Assembly (NCBI GenBank): GCA_023402395.1
Contig: JAEYGI010000061.1
Coordinates: forward strand, 1-40,194
Origin: Bacillota bacterium
GTDB lineage: Bacteria; Bacillota; UBA4882; UBA8346
Reading direction: 5' to 3'
Length of the DNA stretch: 40,194 nucleotides
Position numbers and translations under genes: made by a program. The notes under the pieces are model-generated. The model did not search any database, was not told the origin of the DNA, and worked only from the letters and a program-made list of their open reading frames with translations. Of this stretch, positions 1 to 8,519 are shown piece by piece (position 1 is the first letter of the stretch; every line of letters begins with the position of its first letter).

Positions 1-130
1 CCGTGAAAAGCGTCGGATTTCGTCGTTGCTCGGTCGCTGCGATCCTCACCGTACATTGAGTACGGCTCCGGTTCTCGCTCGGTCGCGCCTAGAACTCCTC
101 GCTTTTGACGACGCGTATGTTGAACTGCAA
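1..130. repeat. GC-rich intergenic repeat-like element at window edge
   Basis: This non-coding stretch has the 10-mer GCTCGGTCGC at both 28-37 and 77-86. Between the two copies is a hairpin, CCGTAC (49-54) with GTACGG (60-65) around an ATTGA loop. It lies downstream of mglC on the minus strand. The compact layout resembles dispersed intergenic elements, but no second copy is visible in the window. The remainder, 131-253, holds nothing I can identify. Confidence 0.35.
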
Positions 131-253
131 GTTCAACCAATCCGGCAAGACTCATCCCGGCGCAGTGAAAGCCGAAGCGCCGGAACGTTCTTGAGTGACT
201 GAAGATGGTTCGTCCTACTGGACAATACCGAAAATAGTCTTGTAGAATCAGCT

Positions 254-1261
254 TTACTTTTTACTGACATACTTCCGGATATCCACGGCGACCGCGGTAA
301 CGATGATCAATCCTTTGATGATCATCTGCCAGTAAGGGTTGAGCCCGATAAAGGTCAACCCATAGTTGATGACTCCGAAGATCAGCACGCCGGCCGCGAT
401 GCCCTGGACGGTCCCGATCCCACCGGTGGTTGAAACGCCGCCCACGACGCAAGCCGCGATGGCGTCCAGTTCATAACCGTTGCCGTAGTTATTCGTGGCG
501 CCGCCGGTCCGGGCCGCTTCCAGCACTCCGGCCAGGCCGTAGAGGGCGCCGGCGATGGTGTACATCCAGACCGTGGTCCTGGCCACATTGATCCCCGACA
601 CCTTGGCGGCGTTGACGTTGCCGCCAATGGCGTAAGTGTTCTTCCCAAAGCAGGTTTTATTGAGAAGCACCCACATCAGGATCGTCACCACCACCGCGAT
701 AATAATGATATATGGAATGGAAACCGAGCCGATATTGATTGCGCCCGAGCCGAGATTGGTAAAGTCGGCCCGCAATCCGCCGATGGGCTGGGACTGATTG
801 GGTGGCATATCAAAATAAATCGAAGTAATCCCATAAACAATGACCATCGTGCCCAGGGTGGCGATGAACGGCGCCACGCCGAACCGAGCGATGATCAGGC
901 CGTTGAGTGCCCCGAATGCGGTACAGGCCAGGATCGCGATGAGAATCGGGACGAATAACGGCAGTTGAGGCAATCCCGGGAAAAACAGCCGCAAATAATC
1001 CGGAACCTGCAGCATCGAAGCGGAAACCACCGCGGCTAGGCCGACCATGCGGCCGGCCGACAGGTCGGCGCCGGCGGTCAGGATCGCGAATACCGCGCCC
1101 AGAGCAATAATCATCCGGGTCGACGATTGGAGCAGAATATCCCGCAAGCAGGTGAGCGAGAGAAAGCGCGGGTCAAAAAAGGCCATGATCACCACTAGCG
1201 CCAACAATACGAAATAAATCGTATTGTTATAAATGAAGCTGGAAATCTTCTTAAAATCCAT
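254..1261 (-). CDS. mglC: MglC-like sugar ABC transporter permease
   Basis: Integral membrane permease of a galactose/methyl-galactoside (CUT2, RbsC/MglC family) importer. The 335-residue length is usual for the family. The protein is hydrophobic throughout, and the segment IIALGAVFAILTAGADLSAG near residues 51-70 closely resembles E. coli MglC, where the LSAG/LSVG motif is a hallmark. The C-terminal third has the GGVSTTGGIGTVQG motif typical of these permeases. The start is supported by AAGGAGGAACTGCGA just upstream of ATG. It is the last gene of mglB-mglA-mglC. The family is certain; the exact sugar is inferred from resemblance and gene order and could be another hexose. Confidence 0.9.
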   Translation of the reverse strand: MDFKKISSFIYNNTIYFVLLALVVIMAFFDPRFLSLTCLRDILLQSSTRMIIALGAVFAILTAGADLSAGRMVGLAAVVSASMLQVPDYLRLFFPGLPQLPLFVPILIAILACTAFGALNGLIIARFGVAPFIATLGTMVIVYGITSIYFDMPPNQSQPIGGLRADFTNLGSGAINIGSVSIPYIIIIAVVVTILMWVLLNKTCFGKNTYAIGGNVNAAKVSGINVARTTVWMYTIAGALYGLAGVLEAARTGGATNNYGNGYELDAIAACVVGGVSTTGGIGTVQGIAAGVLIFGVINYGLTFIGLNPYWQMIIKGLIIVTAVAVDIRKYVSKK

Positions 1262-1371
1262 TCGCAGTTCCTCCTTACCGTAAGGCGCTTGGGCGCGATT
1301 GAAGCATCGGCCCGAAGGCAGATAGGTTGCGGCCGGCCCGTCCGGATTGGGGTGGAAGCCGGCGCGGACTT

Positions 1372-2886
1372 CTAACCCCGAAACCTGGTGGCCAGCCGCA
1401 TGATCTCTTCCTGGGAAGCGGTCCGGCCTTCAAGGATGCCGGAAAGGCGGCCCTCGCACATTACCGCGATCCGATCGGACATTCCCAACAGTTCCGGCAT
1501 TTCGGACGAGATCATGATGATGCTTTTCCCCGCGGCGGCCAGATCGCCGATGATTGAGTAAATCTCGTATTTGGCCCCGACATCGATGCCGCGAGTCGGC
1601 TCATCCAGCAGCAAAATATCCGGCTCCGTCAGCAGCCAGCGCGCTAACAACACTTTCTGCTGGTTACCGCCGGATAGATCCTTAATCAAGGTCTGCAGCG
1701 ACGGGGTTTTCACCCGCAATTGCTGGGTGGAAGCGTCAGCATCCGCTTTGCGGCGCTTATCGTTGAGCAAGCCATGTTCGACATAGCTGCGCTGGTTGGC
1801 GATGAGCGTATTCTCCAGGACCGAAATCACGGGAAAAATCCCGGTGGCCCGGCGTTCCTCGGTCAACAGCGCCATTTTGTGCTTTTTCGCTTCTTCCGCC
1901 GAGCGGATCTTGACCGGCCGGCCATTGAGAAAAATGTCGCCGGAGGCGATCGCCCGCAATCCGAACAAGGCCTCGATCAATTCGGTCCGCTGGGCGCCGA
2001 CCAGGCCGCCGATGCCCAGAATCTCCCCTTGTCGCAATTCAAATGAAATGTCCTGAAACGATTTGGGAAACGGCGAACTCAGCCCGGCCACTTTCAGGAC
2101 CACGGCCCCAGGAACGTTATGCCGGGGCGGAAACCGATTGGTTAAGTCCCGGCCGACCATGCGGGAGATGATCAAATCGGTGGTCAATTGGGATGAAGGC
2201 CAGGTGCCCACCAGTTTGCCGTCGCGCAAAATGGTCACTTCATCGGAAATTCGCAAAATCTCTTCAATCTTATGGGAAATATAGATAACCGCCACGCCAC
2301 GGCTCTTTAATTCGCGGATAATCTTGAATAAATGCTCGACTTCGTTCTCGGTCAGCGAGGACGTCGGTTCGTCCATAATGATCACTTTCGAATCATACGA
2401 GACCGCTTTGGCAATCTCAATCGATTGCACTTTGGAGACAGACAGGGAACCCACAATCGTACCCGGATTGATCTCCAGTTCCAGGCTTTTGAAAAGCGCT
2501 TCAGTATCCTGATACATCTTCTGATGGTCGACTAGGGGGAACGGGCCGAACCGTTTCTGGGGAAACCGCCCCAGCCAGATGTTTTCCATCACGCTCCGGT
2601 ACGGCACCGAATGCAACTCCTGATGAATCATGCTGATCCCGCTGTCAAGGGCGTCTTTCGGTTCGCGGAACTCGGTTTTCCGGCCATTCAGAATAATCTC
2701 GCCGCTATCAAGAGTATACATCCCGAACAGACATTTCATCAAGGTCGATTTGCCGGCGCCGTTCTCGCCCATCAACGCATGAACGGTACCGGGGCGCGCT
2801 CTCAAGGTAACGTCGTCAAGGGCCTTTACGCCGGGAAACTCTTTGGAAATATGGTTTAATTCGAGGATAAACCCGCTATCCGTCAT
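1372..2886 (-). CDS. mglA: MglA-like sugar ABC transporter ATPase (duplicated ABC domains)
   Basis: ATP-hydrolysing subunit of the MglABC importer, about 504 residues with two ABC domains in tandem, as in RbsA, XylG and MglA. The N-terminal half has Walker A GENGAGKST, a signature region with SVSKVQSIEIAKA and Walker B VIIMDEPTSSL. The C-terminal half has a degenerate Walker A (GGLVGAQRTEL), a clear LSGGNQQKVLLARWL signature and ILLLDEPTRGID; this asymmetry is normal for the family. I chose ATG 2886 because GGAGGGCATAGCG precedes it at good spacing; an upstream ATG at 2907 would add seven residues but lacks such a site. It lies between mglB and mglC on the same strand. Confidence 0.92.
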   Translation of the reverse strand: MTDSGFILELNHISKEFPGVKALDDVTLRARPGTVHALMGENGAGKSTLMKCLFGMYTLDSGEIILNGRKTEFREPKDALDSGISMIHQELHSVPYRSVMENIWLGRFPQKRFGPFPLVDHQKMYQDTEALFKSLELEINPGTIVGSLSVSKVQSIEIAKAVSYDSKVIIMDEPTSSLTENEVEHLFKIIRELKSRGVAVIYISHKIEEILRISDEVTILRDGKLVGTWPSSQLTTDLIISRMVGRDLTNRFPPRHNVPGAVVLKVAGLSSPFPKSFQDISFELRQGEILGIGGLVGAQRTELIEALFGLRAIASGDIFLNGRPVKIRSAEEAKKHKMALLTEERRATGIFPVISVLENTLIANQRSYVEHGLLNDKRRKADADASTQQLRVKTPSLQTLIKDLSGGNQQKVLLARWLLTEPDILLLDEPTRGIDVGAKYEIYSIIGDLAAAGKSIIMISSEMPELLGMSDRIAVMCEGRLSGILEGRTASQEEIMRLATRFRG

Positions 2887-2944
2887 CGCTATGCCCTCCG
2901 CGATCATACCAAAGATAATCGTAGCCGCAAAGATGGCCTTATAG

Positions 2945-2978
2945 GGAAAGCAAGCGAGCTTGCGCCCTCCTGCTTTCC
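2945..2978 (-). promoter_or_regulatory. Intercistronic hairpin between mglB and mglA
   Basis: GGAAAGCA (2945-2952) pairs perfectly with TGCTTTCC (2971-2978), and the enclosed loop contains a second small palindrome GCAAGC/GCTTGC. There is no long U-run after it on the minus strand, so it looks more like an RNA-stabilising or partial-attenuation hairpin than a full terminator. Such a hairpin after the binding-protein gene is a common way of making more MglB than MglA and MglC; that role is inference here. Confidence 0.5.
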
Positions 2979-3012
2979 GCTAAAAAAGCCATGCGATGGA
3001 ATTTATGCCAAA

Positions 3013-4026
3013 TTATTTGGCTTCATCCATATTGGCTTTGGTGATCTTTTTATAGTCAATCCAGATATATTTGCCGTCGGTGATTTTGTAGCCGACACTG
3101 GCTTGGGTCGGAGCTTTGCCTTGAGCCAGCACATAAGCTAGGTCAAGGGTAGCTTTGCCCTGGTTCTTGGCATCGTTCAACACCGTTCCGAGCAACGTCC
3201 CTTCCTCCAACGCTTTTAAAGCGGGCGCGGTGGCGTCAACGCCGACAACCGGCATGAATTTGCCGCCCTTGAAATATCCGGCCGCTTTCAGCGCTTCAAT
3301 GGCGCCGAGAGCCATGTCGTCATTGTTGGCCAGGACCACTTCGATCTTTTCGCCTTGGGAGGCAAGGAACGCGGCCATTTTCTCCTGGCCTCTCACCCGG
3401 TCCCACATGGCGGTGTCTTCGGCCAGTTTCTGAACTTTGAGTCCCGCGTCTTCAATGGCTTGGATCGAATATTTGGTTCGGAGTTCCGCATCTTGGTGGC
3501 CGGGCTCGCCCTTAAGCATTACGTATTGGATCACGCCGTCCTTATTGCGGTCAGCCTCCGGATGGGCCTTCCAGTAATCGACGACTAATTGGCCTGACAT
3601 AATGCCGGATTGCTCAGCCCGGGCGCCTACATAATAGACTTTATTCCATTTTTTCATATCTTCGGGCAACGGTTCCCGGTTCAAAAACACCACCGGAATA
3701 TTGGCCCGTTTGGCCTTGTCGATGATCACACCGGCCGCGGTGCGGTCAACCGGATTGATGGCCAGGGCGTTGACACGCTTGGTGATAAACAGGTCCACTT
3801 TATCGTTCTGGGTCGGTTGAGAATTCTGGCTGTCCACAATCTCCACTTTGACCTTTTTCTGGGCGGCAGCGGTGGAGATCGCGCTCCGAACGCCGCTCAT
3901 GAAGGTGTCGTCAAACTTGTAAATAGCGCAACCGATGGTATAGGTCCTGGCCGCGCCTTGCGCCAAAACGCTCGCCACTAAAATAACCAATACCGCGAGA
4001 CCGATTAGAACAACCGATTTCTTCAT
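3013..4026 (-). CDS. mglB: MglB-like galactose/glucose-binding protein
   Basis: Extracellular sugar-binding component of the MglABC importer, 337 residues, in the type-I periplasmic-binding-protein fold (Peripla_BP_4). Residues 1-23 form a signal peptide (lysines, then VVLIGLAVLVILVASVLA). The mature N-terminus, YTIGCAIYKFDDTFMSGVR, and the segments AINPVDRTAAGVIIDKA and VVLANNDDMALGAIEALKA are characteristic of galactose/glucose-binding proteins. There is no lipobox cysteine at the cleavage region, so how it stays at a Gram-positive surface is unclear. ATG is preceded by a GGGGGAAA site. It is the first gene of the mgl trio and follows the sensor block by 267 bp. Confidence 0.9.
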   Translation of the reverse strand: MKKSVVLIGLAVLVILVASVLAQGAARTYTIGCAIYKFDDTFMSGVRSAISTAAAQKKVKVEIVDSQNSQPTQNDKVDLFITKRVNALAINPVDRTAAGVIIDKAKRANIPVVFLNREPLPEDMKKWNKVYYVGARAEQSGIMSGQLVVDYWKAHPEADRNKDGVIQYVMLKGEPGHQDAELRTKYSIQAIEDAGLKVQKLAEDTAMWDRVRGQEKMAAFLASQGEKIEVVLANNDDMALGAIEALKAAGYFKGGKFMPVVGVDATAPALKALEEGTLLGTVLNDAKNQGKATLDLAYVLAQGKAPTQASVGYKITDGKYIWIDYKKITKANMDEAK

Positions 4027-4293
4027 ACCATTTCCCCCTTAATTATATTTGGCTTGAGGAATCCGTCCGCTTTCTTTCCCGAACACCCAGTTGACTGCGG
4101 TCAGGGAGTGAAGCGAAATTCCTCATTGTATATTTTTCTGTACCGATCACCCGGCGCCTCTGTAATTAACCGTGCAAAAACTTAAACAAATTATCTTTTG
4201 ATGAAAACCAGTTTGCGGACAGGTAAATTTCGCGATTAATATTTTACTGTTTTGTAACAAGTTCCAAATGCATAGACTAGTGTAGTACTAGGC

Positions 4294-5307
4294 TTAATTT
4301 GCCATCTGGCTTCGACGGACCGGGTAATCCTGCAACAACCAGGCTGATGTTTTTTGAGAACCGTAATGGATGATCCCGTTTCCGGCCACCGGTTTGCCTT
4401 TGACGTATTGCCCGGCGATATCCATGGCGGTCCTGGCCAGAAGCCTGTAATCGGCCGCCACGGTCATCAGGTCCGGTTCGGAACTGATCCGTTGATCAAA
4501 GGAAGCCTCCGTTCCGATCCCAGCCAGGAATGGGGCATCGACCTTCTGCGACTGAAAATACCTGCCAATCTCCTGGGCGACCAGATCGTTGGGGGCCAAA
4601 ATCGCCTTTACCTTTTGATGCAAGGTAAAAACCCTGGTTTTTAGCACCGCCTCTTCAGCGGACCATTGGGGAAGAGTGATCGCCGGCAGCAGCCGGAATC
4701 TAGACTTGGATGCGGCCCGCAGCGCCTGCTGTTGGCCCTGGGCAATCAACTCCGCCTTATAACTGTCCGACGGGCCGCGCAGCAGCAAATAATTGCCGGG
4801 GCCGGCCAGGTCCGCCAAAGCGTCCGCTTGAACCCGGCCCGCTTCCAGATAGTCGATACCGCAGTAAAAATCAGCCGGGCCGTCGGTCATCTCGTCGTAC
4901 AGTATAACCTTGATCCCATTTTGAGCGGCCTCTTTTAGCACGTCGGCCAAACCGGTCCGGCTGACCGGAACCAAAACCAGGACTTTCACGTTTTGGCCAA
5001 TGAAACGCCGGATCTGACGGATCTGCCGCTCCACCGAGTGATGCGCGACGCGGATCTGAACCGGCAGGCGCCTGGTTTCCGCCTCCCTCAGCCAAATGGT
5101 TCTCTCTTCTTCCCAGCGGCTTTCCGCCAGGTCGTTGAGGCAGATCCCGACCTCCGGCACGGGATTACGCTTGAAATAACCAATCTCCGCTGGGTCCCGG
5201 CTCAGATCCCAATAGAACAGCCCAAAGTGAAACAAGGGCATGGACAGCAGGACCAGCAAGAAAAGAAATGCGATTAAGATCCAATGATTTCGTATGAAAC
5301 GCGCCAT
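4294..5307 (-). CDS. Membrane-anchored sugar-binding-like protein (sensor partner 1)
   Basis: A 337-residue protein with an N-terminal membrane segment (about residues 9-28) followed by a type-I periplasmic-binding/LacI-like sugar-binding domain; segments such as VKVLVLVPVSRTGLADVLKE, AGRVQADALADLAG and VKAILAPNDLVAQEIGRYF fit that fold. No typical cleavage site follows the hydrophobic segment, so it is probably anchored. It sits directly downstream of the response regulator (27 bp) and upstream of mglB, so it may present a sugar to the histidine kinase, as XylFII does to LytS in clostridia, rather than serve transport. ATG 5307 is chosen because GGAGG lies six bases upstream; the ATG at 5328 has no comparable site. 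Confidence 0.75.
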   Translation of the reverse strand: MARFIRNHWILIAFLFLLVLLSMPLFHFGLFYWDLSRDPAEIGYFKRNPVPEVGICLNDLAESRWEEERTIWLREAETRRLPVQIRVAHHSVERQIRQIRRFIGQNVKVLVLVPVSRTGLADVLKEAAQNGIKVILYDEMTDGPADFYCGIDYLEAGRVQADALADLAGPGNYLLLRGPSDSYKAELIAQGQQQALRAASKSRFRLLPAITLPQWSAEEAVLKTRVFTLHQKVKAILAPNDLVAQEIGRYFQSQKVDAPFLAGIGTEASFDQRISSEPDLMTVAADYRLLARTAMDIAGQYVKGKPVAGNGIIHYGSQKTSAWLLQDYPVRRSQMAN

Positions 5308-5334
5308 GGTACGCCTCCACCTTCCCAATCGCCG

Positions 5335-6885
5335 TCAGTCGCGAATCTCGGTCGGAGACGAATGGGTCACTTTCTTAAAGACCTTGCTAAAATAATTGGG
5401 GTCCCTATAACCAACCCGGCCGGCTATTTCCTTAATGGAGAGGTTGGTTTCCTTCAATAGTTTCAAAGCCTGCTCGATCCGGATTCGTTCCAGGAAATCC
5501 ATGACGGTCTGATTGCAATGTTCCTTAAAGAGTTTGGTCAGATAGCCGGGGCTAATTGCCACCGTGGCCGCGATCTCCGGCAAGGTGATGTCCCGGTGGT
5601 AATTTTGCTTCATGAAGGCCACCGCCGCGCTGATCTCCGGATTTTTCTCGGGAAAGGCGCCGGCTGCAATCGATTGGGCCAATTCTTCAATCAACTCCTG
5701 GAAGACCAGGCTGATTTCGGCGGGATCGGTCATTTGGCTGATCCGCCGGCTGAAAGAGCCATCCCAGAGCCGGGCCGCCTCCTGGGGCGCGTTTTCATAG
5801 AATATCCGCCGCAACACCGCGCTGATTCCCTGAAAATAATCTTTCATGGATTGCCAGTCCGCTCCGGTCACCGCCGTAATCGCCCGGTGTAGATCGGTAA
5901 AGACCAGCCGGGCCAGCTCGGTTTGTCCCTGCCGGATCGCTTCCAGAAAATCCCGCTCGACCTTCCAAAGCATCGCCAATCCCTGATCGGCCGGCTCCGG
6001 CAGTTCGCCGGCCCAAAACACCCCGTCCTGAAACGAATATTGCCATGCCGATTGACGCAAGCGGCGGAAGGATTGAATCATCCCTTCGAAACCGGGCAGA
6101 ATTTCTCCCAAGACAATGCCGGCCGGAAGGTCCAGCGTCACCCGCAGCGCCTGATGAATACTCTCCCAACGGTTTTCGGGATGATCCGGAACCGCGTCGT
6201 AACCGGCCAGGATTAAGGAAGTCCTTCCGATCACCGGCCCGAACAAAATACAATTGCTCCCGAATAATTGATTTTTAAGCAATTGCTTGTACCGGTCAAA
6301 ATTTTTGCTGAGCTGTTCGCTATCGGCGACCGACACTTCAATGGCTTGCCCGAACGCAAATTGCAAATCCAGCGAATGCTGGTACTCCTGTAACGGATGC
6401 ATTCCGATGCCGGGGTAAAGCAACGAAAAGAACAGATCTTCCTCCAACAAAGGCTTGATCTTGCTCAATTTATCCTTCAGTTCCAGCTGTTCCCTGGTTT
6501 TCCCCCGTTGTTCCTCCAAACGCTGCGCCGCTTTGGCCAGAATGGCGACAATGTCGTCCTTGGAAACCGGCTTTAACAGGTAATCCATTACTCCCAGGGC
6601 AATGCTTTTACGGGCGTATTGAAAATTATCGTAAGCGGAAATGATCACCAGAATCGTCTCCGGAAGGGCCTTTTTAATTTCGCTTGAAGCATCCAGGCCG
6701 TTCAGACCGGTCAATTCGATATCGATCATCACGATATCCGGTTTTTCGCGGAGCGCGATGGAAACCGCCTCCATCCCGCTGCCAGTCTTACCCACGACCT
6801 TAATGGTGGGACAGGCGGTTTCGACAACATGCGAAATGGCCTTCAGTACAATCGGCTCATCGTCGACGATCATCAGACTATACAT
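5335..6885 (-). CDS. YesN-like response regulator with AraC DNA-binding domain
   Basis: Transcription factor of the two-component system, 516 residues. The receiver domain occupies about residues 1-125, with acidic residues D8-D9, phospho-acceptor D55 in VMIDIELTG and K105 in LLKPVS. A long middle region without a clear family follows, then a C-terminal AraC-type double helix-turn-helix (about 415-516: ITLPEIAATVAISPGYLTKLFKEH and IKEIAGRVGYRDPNYFSKVFKK). Its ATG overlaps the 3' end of the kinase gene by 13 bp and its GGAGGCGGAG site lies inside that gene, indicating translational coupling. The likely target is a promoter of this sugar block; that is inference from position. Confidence 0.92.
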   Translation of the reverse strand: MYSLMIVDDEPIVLKAISHVVETACPTIKVVGKTGSGMEAVSIALREKPDIVMIDIELTGLNGLDASSEIKKALPETILVIISAYDNFQYARKSIALGVMDYLLKPVSKDDIVAILAKAAQRLEEQRGKTREQLELKDKLSKIKPLLEEDLFFSLLYPGIGMHPLQEYQHSLDLQFAFGQAIEVSVADSEQLSKNFDRYKQLLKNQLFGSNCILFGPVIGRTSLILAGYDAVPDHPENRWESIHQALRVTLDLPAGIVLGEILPGFEGMIQSFRRLRQSAWQYSFQDGVFWAGELPEPADQGLAMLWKVERDFLEAIRQGQTELARLVFTDLHRAITAVTGADWQSMKDYFQGISAVLRRIFYENAPQEAARLWDGSFSRRISQMTDPAEISLVFQELIEELAQSIAAGAFPEKNPEISAAVAFMKQNYHRDITLPEIAATVAISPGYLTKLFKEHCNQTVMDFLERIRIEQALKLLKETNLSIKEIAGRVGYRDPNYFSKVFKKVTHSSPTEIRD

Positions 6886-8414
6886 TCGCGCTCCGCCTCC
6901 TCAATGATTGGCAACTCCAATATGACCCGGGTCCCCTGGCCGGGTTCGCTGGCGATCGTCATCAGACCGGTTTGTTTATAAAACAGTTCCAACCGTTTTC
7001 GGACATTGTTCATACCCAGCCCGTTGCTCCGGGCCTCGCCTTTTTTGGGAATTCCCTTCGGCTTCTCTCTGGCTGATACTTCGGCCAGCTTACCCGGAGG
7101 GATTCCGACCCCGTTATCAGTAATGGTCACCCGCAGCCGTTCGCCCCGTTGCTCGAGATCAATCGCGATCTTCCCCTGGCGTCCGGTCAAGGGGGCCACC
7201 CCATGAATATAGGCGTTTTCCAGGAGCGGCTGCAACGTCATGCAGGGAATCAGGCAGTAGTCGAACTGGCCGGAGTAGTTAATCCGGCAGTCGATCCGGT
7301 CGCCGTACCGGACCCCCATGATATAGATGTATTCGTTGATGTGGCGGATTTCCTCGCCGACCGTCACCGGTTGATCGAGCGATTGCAGGTTATACCGCAA
7401 CAATCGGGCCACCGCTTTGATCAATTCCCCGGTTCCGGTCGCGTCTTCCAGGATGGCTACCTGAGAGATGGCATTCAGGGTATTGTACAAAAAGTGCGGG
7501 TTGACTTGAGATTGCAGAACCTGAATCTCCGTCTCGCGCAGCGTGTTTTCGATCTCCAGGTTGTGCATTTTTTCTTCTTTAAGCTCCGTTTCCAATTGGG
7601 CTTTTTCCTGGATTTCCTGAAAAAGCCCGTGGATATTGTGGGACATCCGATTAAACACGCCGGCGATGACTTGCAGTTCATCGTCGGACTCGGCCGAGAC
7701 TTCATTCACCATAAACTGGCCTTCCCCGATCTTCTCGGCGTTTTTAACCATCTGCTTCAAGGGCTGGGTGATGCCGAAGGCAAAATTCAGGCAAAAGGCG
7801 ATGCTAAGGAGTCCGATGACCACCGCCAGGGCATAGGACAGGTATTCGATGCGTTGGGTCTGTTTGGTCAGCCGGATGAAACGTTCGTTGCCCCAGGTCG
7901 CGTTGCGATTCATCAGGCTGGCCAGATATTTGGCGATCAGATCGGCGGAACCGGTCATCCGGTAGTTATACGAATAGGCGATCTCCAGCGCCCCGGCCCG
8001 CCGGGCGCTGACCGTCTTTTCGGACAGATCGGCGTATTTTTCGAGGCATTTCGCCAGATCAAGATAATTGTAATATTTGGCCTGGTTATCCGCAAGATTG
8101 AGCACCATGGACAGGTCTTCCAACCGGTCCCGCAAGTCCGCGGCCGCGGCCAACGCTTTTTCCAGATTGGTGTAACTGTCGTCTGCCAGAAAATTATCGG
8201 TATAGTACTTCACGGCATAAATCTTCTCGCGCAACTCCTCCAAATATTTATACTCGTCCAGAATGCTTTTAAAGACCCGTGTGGACATTTTCAGGCCCAA
8301 ATTTACATAGAGGCCGATAAAAACGGTTAAAAGCATGAAGACGACGAAATAGGCCAGCAGCTTCCATTTGATCGGGAAAAACGTCCGTGGAGCCAAATCA
8401 ACCGGGATGTTCAT
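6873..8414 (-). CDS. YesM-like sensor histidine kinase
   Basis: Membrane histidine kinase, 513 residues. Transmembrane segments at about 18-38 and 193-213 bracket an extracytoplasmic region of about 155 residues that is largely helical. A HAMP linker (about 214-267) and a coiled-coil stretch follow. The His_kinase domain has the phospho-acceptor in QVNPHFLYNTLNAIS (H307), and a HATPase domain ends the protein, with N-box LLENAYIHG and G-boxes DNGVGIP and GLGMNNVRKRLEL. It is paired with the overlapping response regulator and flanked on both sides by anchored sugar-binding proteins, suggesting that the signal arrives through a binding protein. Confidence 0.93.
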   Translation of the reverse strand: MNIPVDLAPRTFFPIKWKLLAYFVVFMLLTVFIGLYVNLGLKMSTRVFKSILDEYKYLEELREKIYAVKYYTDNFLADDSYTNLEKALAAAADLRDRLEDLSMVLNLADNQAKYYNYLDLAKCLEKYADLSEKTVSARRAGALEIAYSYNYRMTGSADLIAKYLASLMNRNATWGNERFIRLTKQTQRIEYLSYALAVVIGLLSIAFCLNFAFGITQPLKQMVKNAEKIGEGQFMVNEVSAESDDELQVIAGVFNRMSHNIHGLFQEIQEKAQLETELKEEKMHNLEIENTLRETEIQVLQSQVNPHFLYNTLNAISQVAILEDATGTGELIKAVARLLRYNLQSLDQPVTVGEEIRHINEYIYIMGVRYGDRIDCRINYSGQFDYCLIPCMTLQPLLENAYIHGVAPLTGRQGKIAIDLEQRGERLRVTITDNGVGIPPGKLAEVSAREKPKGIPKKGEARSNGLGMNNVRKRLELFYKQTGLMTIASEPGQGTRVILELPIIEEAERECIV

Positions 8415-8519
8415 CGCTTACCCCTCTCCCGACGCCGGCAAATATCGCGGAAATGAATTCCCCGCCGAAGGGCCGGCACTCCAGAAATGGAACGAGTTCG
8501 CGTTCCATCGCATTACTAG

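Noticed and set aside
7149..8330. 393-codon open frame opposite the histidine kinase gene
   Set aside because: It is antisense to a complete kinase with all catalytic motifs, and its own translation has no recognisable domain; it arises from codon bias of the real gene.
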